This document shows positions 1 to 6,416 of a stretch of 9,542 nucleotides of DNA, piece by piece. The notes under the pieces were generated by a model that saw only the letters and a program-made list of their open reading frames with translations, was not told the DNA's origin and did not search any database. The position numbers were made by a program, and so were the translations under genes. The stretch's first letter is position 1; every line of letters starts with the position of its first letter. Origin of the DNA: JAWOGN01 sp046496815 (GTDB lineage Bacteria > Desulfobacterota > DSM-4660 > Desulfatiglandales > Desulfatiglandaceae); contig JAWOGN010000313.1 of assembly GCA_046496815.1 (NCBI GenBank), positions 1 through 9,542 of the forward strand, read 5' to 3'.

Positions 1-76
1 AAGGCTCCGGGCAACCCCTGAGCCAAAACCGGTCGGCAAACAGTCCGGTAGAACCAGCCTGTTCGAAGGCTGAACA
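1..76. other. Left-edge sequence, no gene recognised
   Basis: None of the three forward frames gives a recognisable protein. The frame that continues into the HD-domain remnant has a TGA at 71-73, and the residues it would encode upstream do not look like the HD-domain half expected there. A short inverted repeat, AGCCT (56-60) and AGGCT (67-71) around a 6-base loop, lies just before the remnant. It has no T-tract after it, so I do not call it a terminator. Confidence 0.5.
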
Positions 77-409
77 TTGGAGGTCGCCAAACAGGCGGCA
101 CGAGAAAAACGGGCGTCAAAACGCATTTTCAGTATTCTGCCTCCGGACCAGGCGGAGGCGTTTCGCAGTTTGCGGGATGAATTTGAGGATCGAAAAACCC
201 CGGAATCACGATTTGCAAATGCCCTCGATTGCTTCCAGCCCATACTGCACAACTACGGTACGGACGGCAAAATATGGAAGAAGCACCAGATCAAGAGGGA
301 TCAAGTTCTTGCAAGAAATGAACACATCCAATATAGTGCCCCGGTCATTTGGAAGCATATCGTCAGGTTTATTGATGATGCAGTGCAAAAAGGCATGCTC
401 GTGAAGTAG
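77..409 (+). pseudogene. 5'-truncated HD-domain (YfbR/HDDC2-like) nucleotidase remnant
   Basis: The 110 codons match the C-terminal half of HD-domain proteins of the YfbR/HDDC2 group, which are about 190-200 residues and act as metal-dependent 5'-deoxynucleotidases. Recognisable family segments are the REKRASKRIFSILPPDQ helix (about residues 9-25), the EFEDRKTPESRFANALD stretch (35-51), the QPILHNY segment (54-60) and the C-terminal IWKHIVRFIDDAV helix. The N-terminal part that carries the metal-binding HD residues is absent. The only in-frame start is a TTG at 77, and an in-frame TGA lies two codons upstream at 71-73. No other frame of the first 76 bases supplies the missing part, so a simple frameshift does not explain it. 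I infer a deletion or recombination remnant without catalytic activity. A short functional protein is possible but less likely. Confidence 0.7.
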
Positions 410-488
410 AATCGGTATGTTTTTCACAAGCAACAAACCCGACCGTTGAAGAAAGAATCTATTTCCGCTTTTTTCGTGTGGCGCAATC

Positions 489-1334
489 ATGACGAATCGT
501 AAACGAAATTCAATCTTGTGTCCCAATTGCAGAAAGCTGATCAGCGTGGATGAATCCCGCTGTCCCCACTGCGGCATCACCAACCCGGGCTCAAGGTGGA
601 AGAATAATATATGGACGCGGGGATTCGGCAATACGGATCAATTTGTTCGGGCGATCATCTATGTCAACATCGGCATGTATGTGGTTTCCCTGCTCCTTCA
701 TCCGAGAGCAACCAACCTTTCACTCAATCCATTTTTGCTTCTCTCTCCTGCGAACAGGAGCCTTTTACTTTTGGGGGCCACAGGGACGATTCCCATCGAC
801 CAGCTGCATCGGTGGTGGACGCTGGTCTCAGCCAATTACCTCCACGGCGGTATTTTACACATTCTCTTCAACATGGTGGCGTTCAGTCAGCTCGCACCTT
901 TCGTAATTCAGGAGTTCGGGGTGTATCGAATGTTCACCATATACACGCTGGGCGGTATCATCGGATTTTGGGTCTCTTATATCGCCGGGGTGACACTGAC
1001 CATCGGCGCATCAGCGGCAGTGTGCGGCTTGATCGGCTCGGCGCTCTACTTTGGAAAGAGTAGAGGCGGAGCCTATGGACAGTCGATCTATAAGCAGATC
1101 GGCGGCTGGGTCGTGGGGCTCTTCCTTTTCGGTTTCTTGGTTCCGGGGATAAACAATTGGGGCCATGGCGGAGGGATCTGCGCCGGTGCCGGGCTCGCTT
1201 TTCTGCTGGGGTATCACGAAAGAAAGCGGGAAAGATTCTTCCACAAACTGATTGCGGGGGGCTGCGCGGTCTTGACGCTATTGGTTCTCATGGGCGCAGT
1301 AATCTTCAGCGTTTACTACCGCCTTCTGGGCTAA
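489..1334 (+). CDS. Rhomboid intramembrane serine protease with N-terminal zinc ribbon
   Basis: This 281-residue protein should cleave transmembrane substrates within the inner membrane. Residues 11-28 form a zinc ribbon (Cys11, Cys14, Cys25, Cys28). A hydrophobic multi-helix domain covers roughly 52-240, with a further helix at about 254-277. The rhomboid signatures are present: RWW in the L1 loop (108-110), the HxxxxHxxxN motif (His119, His124, Asn128), the GAS nucleophile motif with Ser175, and the partner His226 in NNWGHGG. The Ser/His dyad is therefore intact. The motif reads GASAA rather than the common GASGA. The ATG at 489 lacks a clear Shine-Dalgarno sequence, but it is the only start that includes the whole zinc ribbon. 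The next ORF begins 54 bases downstream in the same frame after the stop. The substrate is unknown. Confidence 0.93.
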   Translation: MTNRKRNSILCPNCRKLISVDESRCPHCGITNPGSRWKNNIWTRGFGNTDQFVRAIIYVNIGMYVVSLLLHPRATNLSLNPFLLLSPANRSLLLLGATGTIPIDQLHRWWTLVSANYLHGGILHILFNMVAFSQLAPFVIQEFGVYRMFTIYTLGGIIGFWVSYIAGVTLTIGASAAVCGLIGSALYFGKSRGGAYGQSIYKQIGGWVVGLFLFGFLVPGINNWGHGGGICAGAGLAFLLGYHERKRERFFHKLIAGGCAVLTLLVLMGAVIFSVYYRLLG

Positions 1335-1388
1335 GCGAGCCAACAATTCGAAGCAAAGCCGCCTTTCAGGAATTCCGGGGCACAACGG

Positions 1389-1544
1389 ATGGAAAAGGTG
1401 ACCTTTCGCATTCCAAAAATCGATGTAACACTGACGCTTCAAGGGGACAGGCCATGTGAAGCGCGTCTAAAATCCCGGGCCGTCCGCATCTTTAATGCGC
1501 TTTCGTATGCCGGCGCACAGATGGGTTTTAAAAGAGATCCATGA
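1389..1544 (+). CDS. Small uncharacterised 51-residue protein
   Basis: An ATG at 1389 opens a 51-codon frame whose TGA (1542-1544) overlaps the ATG of the next gene in an ATGA arrangement, the usual sign of translational coupling. The product has no membrane segment or signal peptide. Its N-terminal half alternates hydrophobic and polar residues as in a beta hairpin (VTFRIPKIDVTLTLQ, residues 4-18). Its C-terminal half looks helical and basic (ARLKSRAVRIFNALSYAG, 25-42). There is one cysteine (Cys23). No clear Shine-Dalgarno sequence precedes the ATG. I recognise no family. The junction with the membrane gene and the lack of another explanation for 1335-1540 are the main support. The frame is also open upstream to 1335, but no ATG lies earlier. 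Confidence 0.5.
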   Translation: MEKVTFRIPKIDVTLTLQGDRPCEARLKSRAVRIFNALSYAGAQMGFKRDP

Positions 1545-1948
1545 TTCCAAAATCCGTCAAGTTTCTTATTCTCACGCATATTCTTTTGTCCCTGGGCGGG
1601 CTCTTGCTTCACGTACGAATCCACCCCCCGTTGCAAACCCTTCTCAACTGGTGGGCCCCGGCGTTTGGAATCGTGAATTTGTGTGTGCTGCCTTTTCTCT
1701 TCAGTCGGTCCTCGACGGTAAACTGGGCCTATCTTATCAACTTTGCCACAGTGATTGCGGGTACGGTCGGCATGGCCTATTTTTCAATCATTACGTGGAA
1801 AGATCCCCTCACACTCTATGCCATTTTTCTCAATTCGACATTTCCCGATATCGTCATCCTGTCGGCAAAATTGCCTGTAGCGCATCTCATATGGGTTACG
1901 TTGCGGCCCACGACAACCTCTGTCGCAAGAGAGGGGTGCAGACCGTGA
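1541..1948 (+). CDS. Small four-helix integral membrane protein, function unknown
   Basis: The 135-residue product is mostly hydrophobic, with four likely transmembrane segments at about 6-24, 38-54, 63-84 and 104-120. It has no signal peptide cleavage site and a short polar tail. His13 and His24, near the two ends of the first helix, and His28 just after it are the only histidines in the N-terminal half; whether they bind a cofactor is unknown. The ATG overlaps the stop of the 51-residue ORF, and a purine-rich AAAAGAG lies 5-11 bases before it. The TGA (1946-1948) overlaps the GTG start of the flavocytochrome gene. This double overlap suggests co-translation, and the protein may be a membrane partner of the flavocytochrome. 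I recognise no named family. Confidence 0.8.
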   Translation: MIPKSVKFLILTHILLSLGGLLLHVRIHPPLQTLLNWWAPAFGIVNLCVLPFLFSRSSTVNWAYLINFATVIAGTVGMAYFSIITWKDPLTLYAIFLNSTFPDIVILSAKLPVAHLIWVTLRPTTTSVAREGCRP

Positions 1949-3318
1949 CTGAAAGAAAAAACATACGAACCGTGGTTTTGCCGCCATCCGCTCGCTTTTG
2001 GCGTGGCGCCGCGTTGGGGATTGGTGCCGTGGTGGTGGTGGCCGCTGCATGCATCCCGTTGGCCGCTGATTCGACCCTTCCGGTTGTGAATCGCGACTTT
2101 GAAACGTGGCTGGTCATAGCCGGCAAGATGTGCGGCGTTGCAGCCGGAACGTTAGTGCTCTTTCAATTGCTTCTCGGGGCACGCTTGAGGTGGCTGGATC
2201 GGATATACGGACTGAACCGGCTTTTCCACTTTCACAGGGTCTGCGGCGTTTGTGCGGTAATTTTCGCGTCGTTCCATCCGATGCTCATGTTCGCCCCAAA
2301 GACGGTCGTCGCAGGACCGCTCAGTCCGGATTTGTGGCCCGTGTTTCTTGGTGCCGTCCTCTTGGTGTCATTATGGGCGATTGCGGGCGTGGCGATTTGG
2401 CGGATCTTCCTGAATCTTTCGTTTGACCGATGGTGGTTCGCCCACCGACTCGGGGTATTCATGGCAGTCGTGCTTTTGGCCTTCCACAGCTTCAACGTCA
2501 GTGATGATTTCGATAAAGGGTGGCCGCGCTATGCATTCTTTGCAGCGGTGGGACTCTATGCAATTGTTTTCGCTTGGGTCAAAGTGATCAAACCGGTCAT
2601 TCTCAAAAAAGGCGTCTATCGATTGACAAACGTGATATTTGCGGGGAAGGATGCGTATGGTATTGAATTGACCCCTGAGGCCGGGCATGTATTTCCCTAT
2701 GCACCCGGACAATTTGCATTCCTCAAATTCAATTCCAAACAGGTGTCGCGCGAGGAGCACCCCTTCACCATTTCCTCTACCCCGACCCGAAACAAAAACT
2801 TCCATTTTACAATTCGTTGCAGCGGAGACTACACGCGTGAGATCGGTCACCTGAAACGGGGAGACACGGCAACCATCGATGGGCCCTATGGGCTTTTCAC
2901 GCATCTCGCATTTGCTCCGCACCCGAAAAACGAACTCATCATGATCGCCGGCGGCGTCGGAATTACCCCCATGCTCAGCATGTTGCGCTATATGGTGGAC
3001 ATGAATGATGAACGAAGGGTGACACTTGTGTGGAGCAACCGGACCGCCGAAGATATCGTATTTGAAAGTGAGTTTCGAGAAATGGAAAACCGACTCAGCG
3101 GTCTTAAAATTCATCACGTTTTTACAAGGGCGTCCGGGCATGAATTTGAATCGGGACGGCTGGACGAATCCAAACTGCGGAATCTTCTGGCCGAATGCAG
3201 CAGAAGGGCGATGGTGTTTGTTTGCGGCCCACCCAAAATGATGGAAAGCGTCCATGTGGCGATTCGGCGGATTGGGTTTTCAAAACGCGCCATAAAGATG
3301 GAAAGATTCGCACTATAA
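1945..3318 (+). CDS. Ferric-reductase-like transmembrane flavocytochrome, NAD(P)H-dependent
   Basis: This 457-residue protein has the ferric reductase/NADPH oxidase layout. The N-terminal half holds about six membrane helices with two heme-binding pairs, His97/His111 and His167/His181, each spaced as HX13H and expected to hold two stacked b hemes. The C-terminal half is a ferredoxin-reductase-type module: an FAD-binding segment HPFTISS (272-278), a GGVGITP NAD(P)H-binding loop (336-342) and CGPP (427-430). Electrons should pass from cytoplasmic NAD(P)H via FAD to the hemes and an acceptor on the outer side; the acceptor (ferric iron, oxygen, or a partner protein) cannot be told from sequence. 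The GTG at 1945 is chosen because AGAGGGG lies about 9 bases upstream and the start overlaps the preceding stop as GTGA. The same frame is open back to 1495, but those residues run antiparallel to nothing recognisable and cover the coding region of the 135-aa gene. Confidence 0.9.
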   Translation: MTERKNIRTVVLPPSARFWRGAALGIGAVVVVAAACIPLAADSTLPVVNRDFETWLVIAGKMCGVAAGTLVLFQLLLGARLRWLDRIYGLNRLFHFHRVCGVCAVIFASFHPMLMFAPKTVVAGPLSPDLWPVFLGAVLLVSLWAIAGVAIWRIFLNLSFDRWWFAHRLGVFMAVVLLAFHSFNVSDDFDKGWPRYAFFAAVGLYAIVFAWVKVIKPVILKKGVYRLTNVIFAGKDAYGIELTPEAGHVFPYAPGQFAFLKFNSKQVSREEHPFTISSTPTRNKNFHFTIRCSGDYTREIGHLKRGDTATIDGPYGLFTHLAFAPHPKNELIMIAGGVGITPMLSMLRYMVDMNDERRVTLVWSNRTAEDIVFESEFREMENRLSGLKIHHVFTRASGHEFESGRLDESKLRNLLAECSRRAMVFVCGPPKMMESVHVAIRRIGFSKRAIKMERFAL

Positions 3319-3377
3319 GAATGTGGGAGTGGCTGCCGGGTCCGATGACAGGGTTCGAAGTTGATCCCCATTACGCC

Positions 3378-3406
3378 TTGACACACGCATGCATTTCACC
3401 TATATC
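3378..3406 (+). promoter_or_regulatory. Predicted sigma70-type promoter for the ABC importer operon
   Basis: A perfect -35 TTGACA (3378-3383) is followed by a 17-base spacer and a -10-like TATATC (3401-3406, four of six consensus positions). Transcription from about 3413 would give a leader near 290 bases before the binding-protein gene. Spacing is ideal, but a chance match cannot be excluded. Confidence 0.5.
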
Positions 3407-3540
3407 CAATCTATTCAAACACAAGCCCAAGGTGCTTTTCATCCCAAAAGTTCCTAGATCGCGCTCCCTCGATCGGGAGACGGAATTTGCGGATGTCCAC
3501 CGGCCGGCTACTTCAACCCCACACTGAACATTCGGTAAAG

Positions 3541-3612
3541 CCCCGGTTCCGCAAGCGGCACACTGCGGCAGGGAGGACTGTTTTTTAAAGACCGAGCGAG
3601 TAAGGGCCGGGG
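3541..3612 (+). other. Possible long-range stem in the importer leader
   Basis: CCCCGG (3541-3546) can pair with CCGGGG (3607-3612). Inside it CCG (3549-3551) and CGG (3556-3558) can form a small hairpin with a CAAG loop, and GCGG at 3565-3568 offers an alternative partner. The pattern could be a folded leader domain with exclusive pairings. It is read by eye and does not match a riboswitch class I know. Confidence 0.25.
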
Positions 3613-3655
3613 ATGTGTGCGGGCGGCATCGGGTTTGTCGGAATGACGAAAAAGA

Positions 3656-3678
3656 GCTTCTGAGACTTCTCAGCAAGT
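3656..3678 (+). other. Hairpin just upstream of the importer ribosome-binding site
   Basis: CTGAG (3660-3664) pairs with CTCAG (3669-3673) around a four-base ACTT loop. The stem extends through GCTT (3656-3659) and AAGT (3675-3678) with one bulged C and one G-U pair. It ends 10 bases before the AGGAGG sequence. A TGAC/GTCA pairing (3644-3647 with 3677-3680) is an alternative base. It could influence translation or protect the transcript end. No T-tract follows, so it is not an intrinsic terminator. Confidence 0.4.
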
Positions 3679-3688
3679 CATCAAAAAA

Positions 3689-3694
3689 AGGAGG
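3689..3694 (+). promoter_or_regulatory. Strong Shine-Dalgarno, sets the start at 3702
   Basis: AGGAGG sits 7 bases before the ATG at 3702. This decides for that ATG over an in-frame upstream ATG at 3615, which would put 29 polar residues in front of a normal signal peptide. Confidence 0.9.
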
Positions 3695-3701
3695 AGAAAT
3701 T

Positions 3702-4895
3702 ATGTGGAGGAAATTTTTATCGCTGGTCTTTTCAGTTTTTGCCTTGCTGGTTTGGGTCTGCCTGTATCCGGTTGGTGCTGAAGCCCAAGATAAACCGTTT
3801 GTTTTTGGAATGCTCCTGGTCGGTCCTTACAATGACCACGGTTGGAGCCAGGCCCATTATGATGCAGGCCACTATGTTGAGGCGAAGATCCCTGGAACGA
3901 AAATGATCTACATTGACAAGGTCAACCCGGCGGACAGGCCGGGGATTACCATCCCGCAACTGGTAGACGACCTGGTAGAAAAGGGGGCACAGCTGGTTAT
4001 TGCGAATTCCGACGACATGAAAGACGGCATACGAGAGGCGGCCCTCCTTCATCCCAAGACTTTTTTTATCCATGTGTCCGGGGATGACGTTCCGACCGGT
4101 AAGGCCCCCGAGAATCTTGCCAACATTATGGGTCGCATGGTGTATGGCAAGATGATGGCAGGCTTTGCGGCGGCGCTCACCACGGAAACGGGCAAAATCG
4201 GGTATCTGGGTCCTCTAGTCAATGAGGAGACGCGGCGCCTGGCCGCCGCTTGCTACCTGGGGGCTCGCCATGCCTGGGAAAAGGTCCTGAACAAGAACTC
4301 AGACGACCTGAGTTTTCAGGTGACATGGATCGGGTTTTGGTTCAACATTCCCGGTGTCACATCCGATCCGACCCAGGTGGCCCAAAATTTTGTAAACTCC
4401 GGATGCGATGTCATCATTTCCGGTATCGATACGACTGAAGCGCTGGTGGTGGCAAGACAAAAACGACAGGAAGGCAAAAAAGTCTGGGCCATACCCTATG
4501 ATTACAAGGGCGCCTGCGCCGGCGCCGAAGAGGTTTGTCTGGGCGTCCCATATTTTAACTGGGGGCCGGGATACGTGTCGTTTATCAAGGCGATTATGGG
4601 CGGCAACTGGAAGCAGGAATGGCTGTGGGTCGGCCCAGACTGGAATAACATCAACGACCCGGACACCAGCAATGTGGGGTTCTTAACCGGCCCCGCGCTC
4701 TCTCAGTCAGCCAAAGCCCATTTGGACGCGTTTATCCAAGACCTTGGCGCAAAAAAAATCGAGCTCTTTCAGGGCCCCCTTGTTTACCAGGACGGCACCC
4801 CGTTCCTCAAAGCCGGGGAAGTCGCAAGCGATCAACAGGTGTGGTACATGGAGCAGCTTCTGAAGGGGATGACGGGCGCGAGCAAGGCCAAATGA
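3702..4895 (+). CDS. BMP-family ABC transporter periplasmic substrate-binding protein
   Basis: The 397-residue product captures ligand for the importer encoded downstream. Residues 1-28 are a signal peptide (basic start MWRK, hydrophobic core, likely cleavage after AEA28). The cysteine at position 20 lacks a lipobox, so this is a soluble periplasmic protein and not a lipoprotein. The mature part follows the BMP/Med (PnrA-like) pattern: an opening beta strand VFGMLLVGPYNDHGWSQA (34-51), a QLVDDLVEKGAQLVIANS segment (86-103), GKIGYLGPL in the hinge region (164-172), and QVAQNFVNSGCDVIISGIDT (225-244). Family members bind nucleosides or, in some cases, other small molecules; the ligand here is not determined by what I can see. 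The gene opens a four-gene operon, with the ATPase gene 33 bases downstream. It has a very strong ribosome-binding site, as expected for the most abundant component. Confidence 0.92.
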   Translation: MWRKFLSLVFSVFALLVWVCLYPVGAEAQDKPFVFGMLLVGPYNDHGWSQAHYDAGHYVEAKIPGTKMIYIDKVNPADRPGITIPQLVDDLVEKGAQLVIANSDDMKDGIREAALLHPKTFFIHVSGDDVPTGKAPENLANIMGRMVYGKMMAGFAAALTTETGKIGYLGPLVNEETRRLAAACYLGARHAWEKVLNKNSDDLSFQVTWIGFWFNIPGVTSDPTQVAQNFVNSGCDVIISGIDTTEALVVARQKRQEGKKVWAIPYDYKGACAGAEEVCLGVPYFNWGPGYVSFIKAIMGGNWKQEWLWVGPDWNNINDPDTSNVGFLTGPALSQSAKAHLDAFIQDLGAKKIELFQGPLVYQDGTPFLKAGEVASDQQVWYMEQLLKGMTGASKAK

Positions 4896-4928
4896 TCTGA
4901 AAGCGGCACGCACCCCGAGAGAAGGCCC

Positions 4929-6416
4929 ATGCGAATTACGCTCCGAGATATCCACAAGCATTACGGACGAGTGCGAGCCAACGACGGGGTCCGTATGGAG
5001 ATCGCGCAGGGATCCATCCACGGTATCCTGGGAGAAAACGGTGCCGGAAAAAGCACGTTGATGAAGGTCCTGGCGGGGTACGTGCGCAAAACCAGCGGAA
5101 GCATCCTGTTGGACGGCCGAGCCGTGGATTACGGGGGGCCGTCTCAAGGGGCAGCACTCGGCATTGGTATGTTGTACCAGGATCCCCTCGATTTTCCGCT
5201 TCTCTCCGTCCTTGAAAACTTCATGATGGGCCGGTCGCGCGGAGTATCGCAGAAGGAAGCCATAAACCGCAGACAGCTGGAAGATTTGGCCGGTTATTTT
5301 GGTTTCCACCTGACAGCGCGCGCCCAAGTGCGAGATCTCACCGTTGGGGAACGTCAACAGCTCGAAATCGTAAGACTCCTGGCACTGGGCGTGGAGGTGT
5401 TGATCCTGGACGAACCGACGACGGGGATCTCGAGCCTTCAAAGGGAAATATTGTTTGAAGCGCTCAAGAAGTTGGCCCAACAGCAGAAAACCATTCTGTT
5501 GGTTTCCCACAAGCTGGAGGATGTGGAGGCCTTATGCGATCGGGTCACCGTGCTGCGGGAGGGAAAGGTCGCCGGCGAGATGGAACAGCCTTTTGACACG
5601 CAGAAACTTCTCAAATGGATGTTCGGCAGTCCCCCCCCATCGCCCCCGTGTGCCGGGACAAAACCCGGCGCCATCACCCTGGCTATGGAACAGGTTTCCG
5701 CATCCGGAGGACGTGCGGGACTTCTCAACTGCAGTGTCACCATTCACGAAGGAGAAATGGTGGGGTTGGCAGGCCTTGAAGGAAGCGGGCAAGGGGTTTT
5801 CCTTCGTCTGGCAGCCGGCTTGGAAAAGCCTGAAAAGGGGACAATCACGGTGTGCCGGGACACCCTCACCGGAAATGATTACCATGCCTTCAAGGCACGC
5901 GGCGTCACATTCCTTCCCACCGCCCGACTCGAAGAGGGCCTCATCCCCGGATTGACGATTACGGAGCATTTCGCGCTCCAGCAGGAAGACGGCGTTCGCG
6001 TGGCGTGGGAAGACTCCGGAAGCATTGCACGGGAACGGATCGAGAAGTTCCGGATCGTAGGAAGACCCTCCTCGAAAGTCGAATCCCTGTCGGGAGGAAA
6101 TCAGCAACGTCTTCTCCTTGCGTTGATGCCGGTAGATCCCCGTTTGCTGTTACTGGAGAACCCGACCCGGGGTCTCGACGTGGAATCGGCCCGCTGGGTA
6201 TGGGAACACTTGGTCGAATACACTCTAAACGGAACGAGCATCGTCTTCTCCTCATCAGAGCTTGAGGAGATACTTCAAATCGCTGATAGAATTCTCGTCT
6301 TCTATGACGGGGTTGTCGTCAGAGACGTCATGACCTGCGACACCACGTTGGCGGAGCTTGGACAGGCGATTGCAGGGAAGATCCGAGCGTGCGGTCATCT
6401 CCAAACAAAGCAATGA
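4929..6416 (+). CDS. ABC importer double ATPase, nucleoside (BmpA/NupO-like) type
   Basis: This 495-residue cytoplasmic protein holds two nucleotide-binding domains in one chain. Domain 1 (about 1-232) is complete: Walker A GENGAGKST (35-43), Q-loop Gln84, signature LTVGERQQ (137-144), Walker B VLILDE (157-162) and switch His194. Domain 2 (about 249-485) has a degenerate Walker A GLEGSGQG (282-289) without the lysine, a good signature LSGGNQQ (387-393), a Walker B ending ENPTRGLD (410-417), and serines where the switch histidine is expected (SSSELEE). This asymmetry is normal for ribose/nucleoside-type importers, where one composite site hydrolyses ATP. The linker is proline-rich and is encoded by a run of eight C bases (5631-5638). 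GAGAAGG lies 5 bases before the ATG. The stop overlaps the next gene as ATGA. Confidence 0.94.
   Translation: MRITLRDIHKHYGRVRANDGVRMEIAQGSIHGILGENGAGKSTLMKVLAGYVRKTSGSILLDGRAVDYGGPSQGAALGIGMLYQDPLDFPLLSVLENFMMGRSRGVSQKEAINRRQLEDLAGYFGFHLTARAQVRDLTVGERQQLEIVRLLALGVEVLILDEPTTGISSLQREILFEALKKLAQQQKTILLVSHKLEDVEALCDRVTVLREGKVAGEMEQPFDTQKLLKWMFGSPPPSPPCAGTKPGAITLAMEQVSASGGRAGLLNCSVTIHEGEMVGLAGLEGSGQGVFLRLAAGLEKPEKGTITVCRDTLTGNDYHAFKARGVTFLPTARLEEGLIPGLTITEHFALQQEDGVRVAWEDSGSIARERIEKFRIVGRPSSKVESLSGGNQQRLLLALMPVDPRLLLLENPTRGLDVESARWVWEHLVEYTLNGTSIVFSSSELEEILQIADRILVFYDGVVVRDVMTCDTTLAELGQAIAGKIRACGHLQTKQ

Larger units (their letters stand above)
3319..3701. other. 383-base intergenic region and importer leader
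   Basis: No recognisable gene lies here. Long frames stay open on both strands (for example + from within the preceding gene to 3527, and - from 3676 to 3371), but none has a ribosome-binding site or a recognisable domain. The region holds a sigma70-like promoter (3378-3406), a 5-bp stem CTCCC/GGGAG at 3464-3479, a possible long-range stem CCCCGG (3541-3546) with CCGGGG (3607-3612), a T6 run at 3581-3586 without a convincing stem before it, and a hairpin next to the ribosome-binding site (3656-3678). I see no classical terminator for the flavocytochrome gene. Confidence 0.6.

Noticed and set aside
1495..1944. An upstream extension of the flavocytochrome frame to an ATG at 1495
   Set aside because: It overlaps the entire 135-residue membrane gene in another frame, its residues look like random translation, and the GTG at 1945 has a Shine-Dalgarno sequence and an overlap with the preceding stop.
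2371..3255. Long reading frame of 294 codons on the minus strand
   Set aside because: It lies fully inside the flavocytochrome gene, has no recognisable motif, and its amino-acid composition is that of an antisense shadow.
3561..3590. Intrinsic terminator or attenuator at the T6 run (3581-3586)
   Set aside because: Only a three-base-pair stem can be drawn directly before the T-tract.
3615..3701. ATG at 3615 as start of the binding protein
   Set aside because: It would put 29 charged residues before a normal signal peptide, and the AGGAGG sequence fits the ATG at 3702.
4707..5510. Minus-strand frame of 267 codons
   Set aside because: It is antisense to the binding protein end and ATPase domain 1, both of which have unmistakable motifs, and shows no domain of its own.
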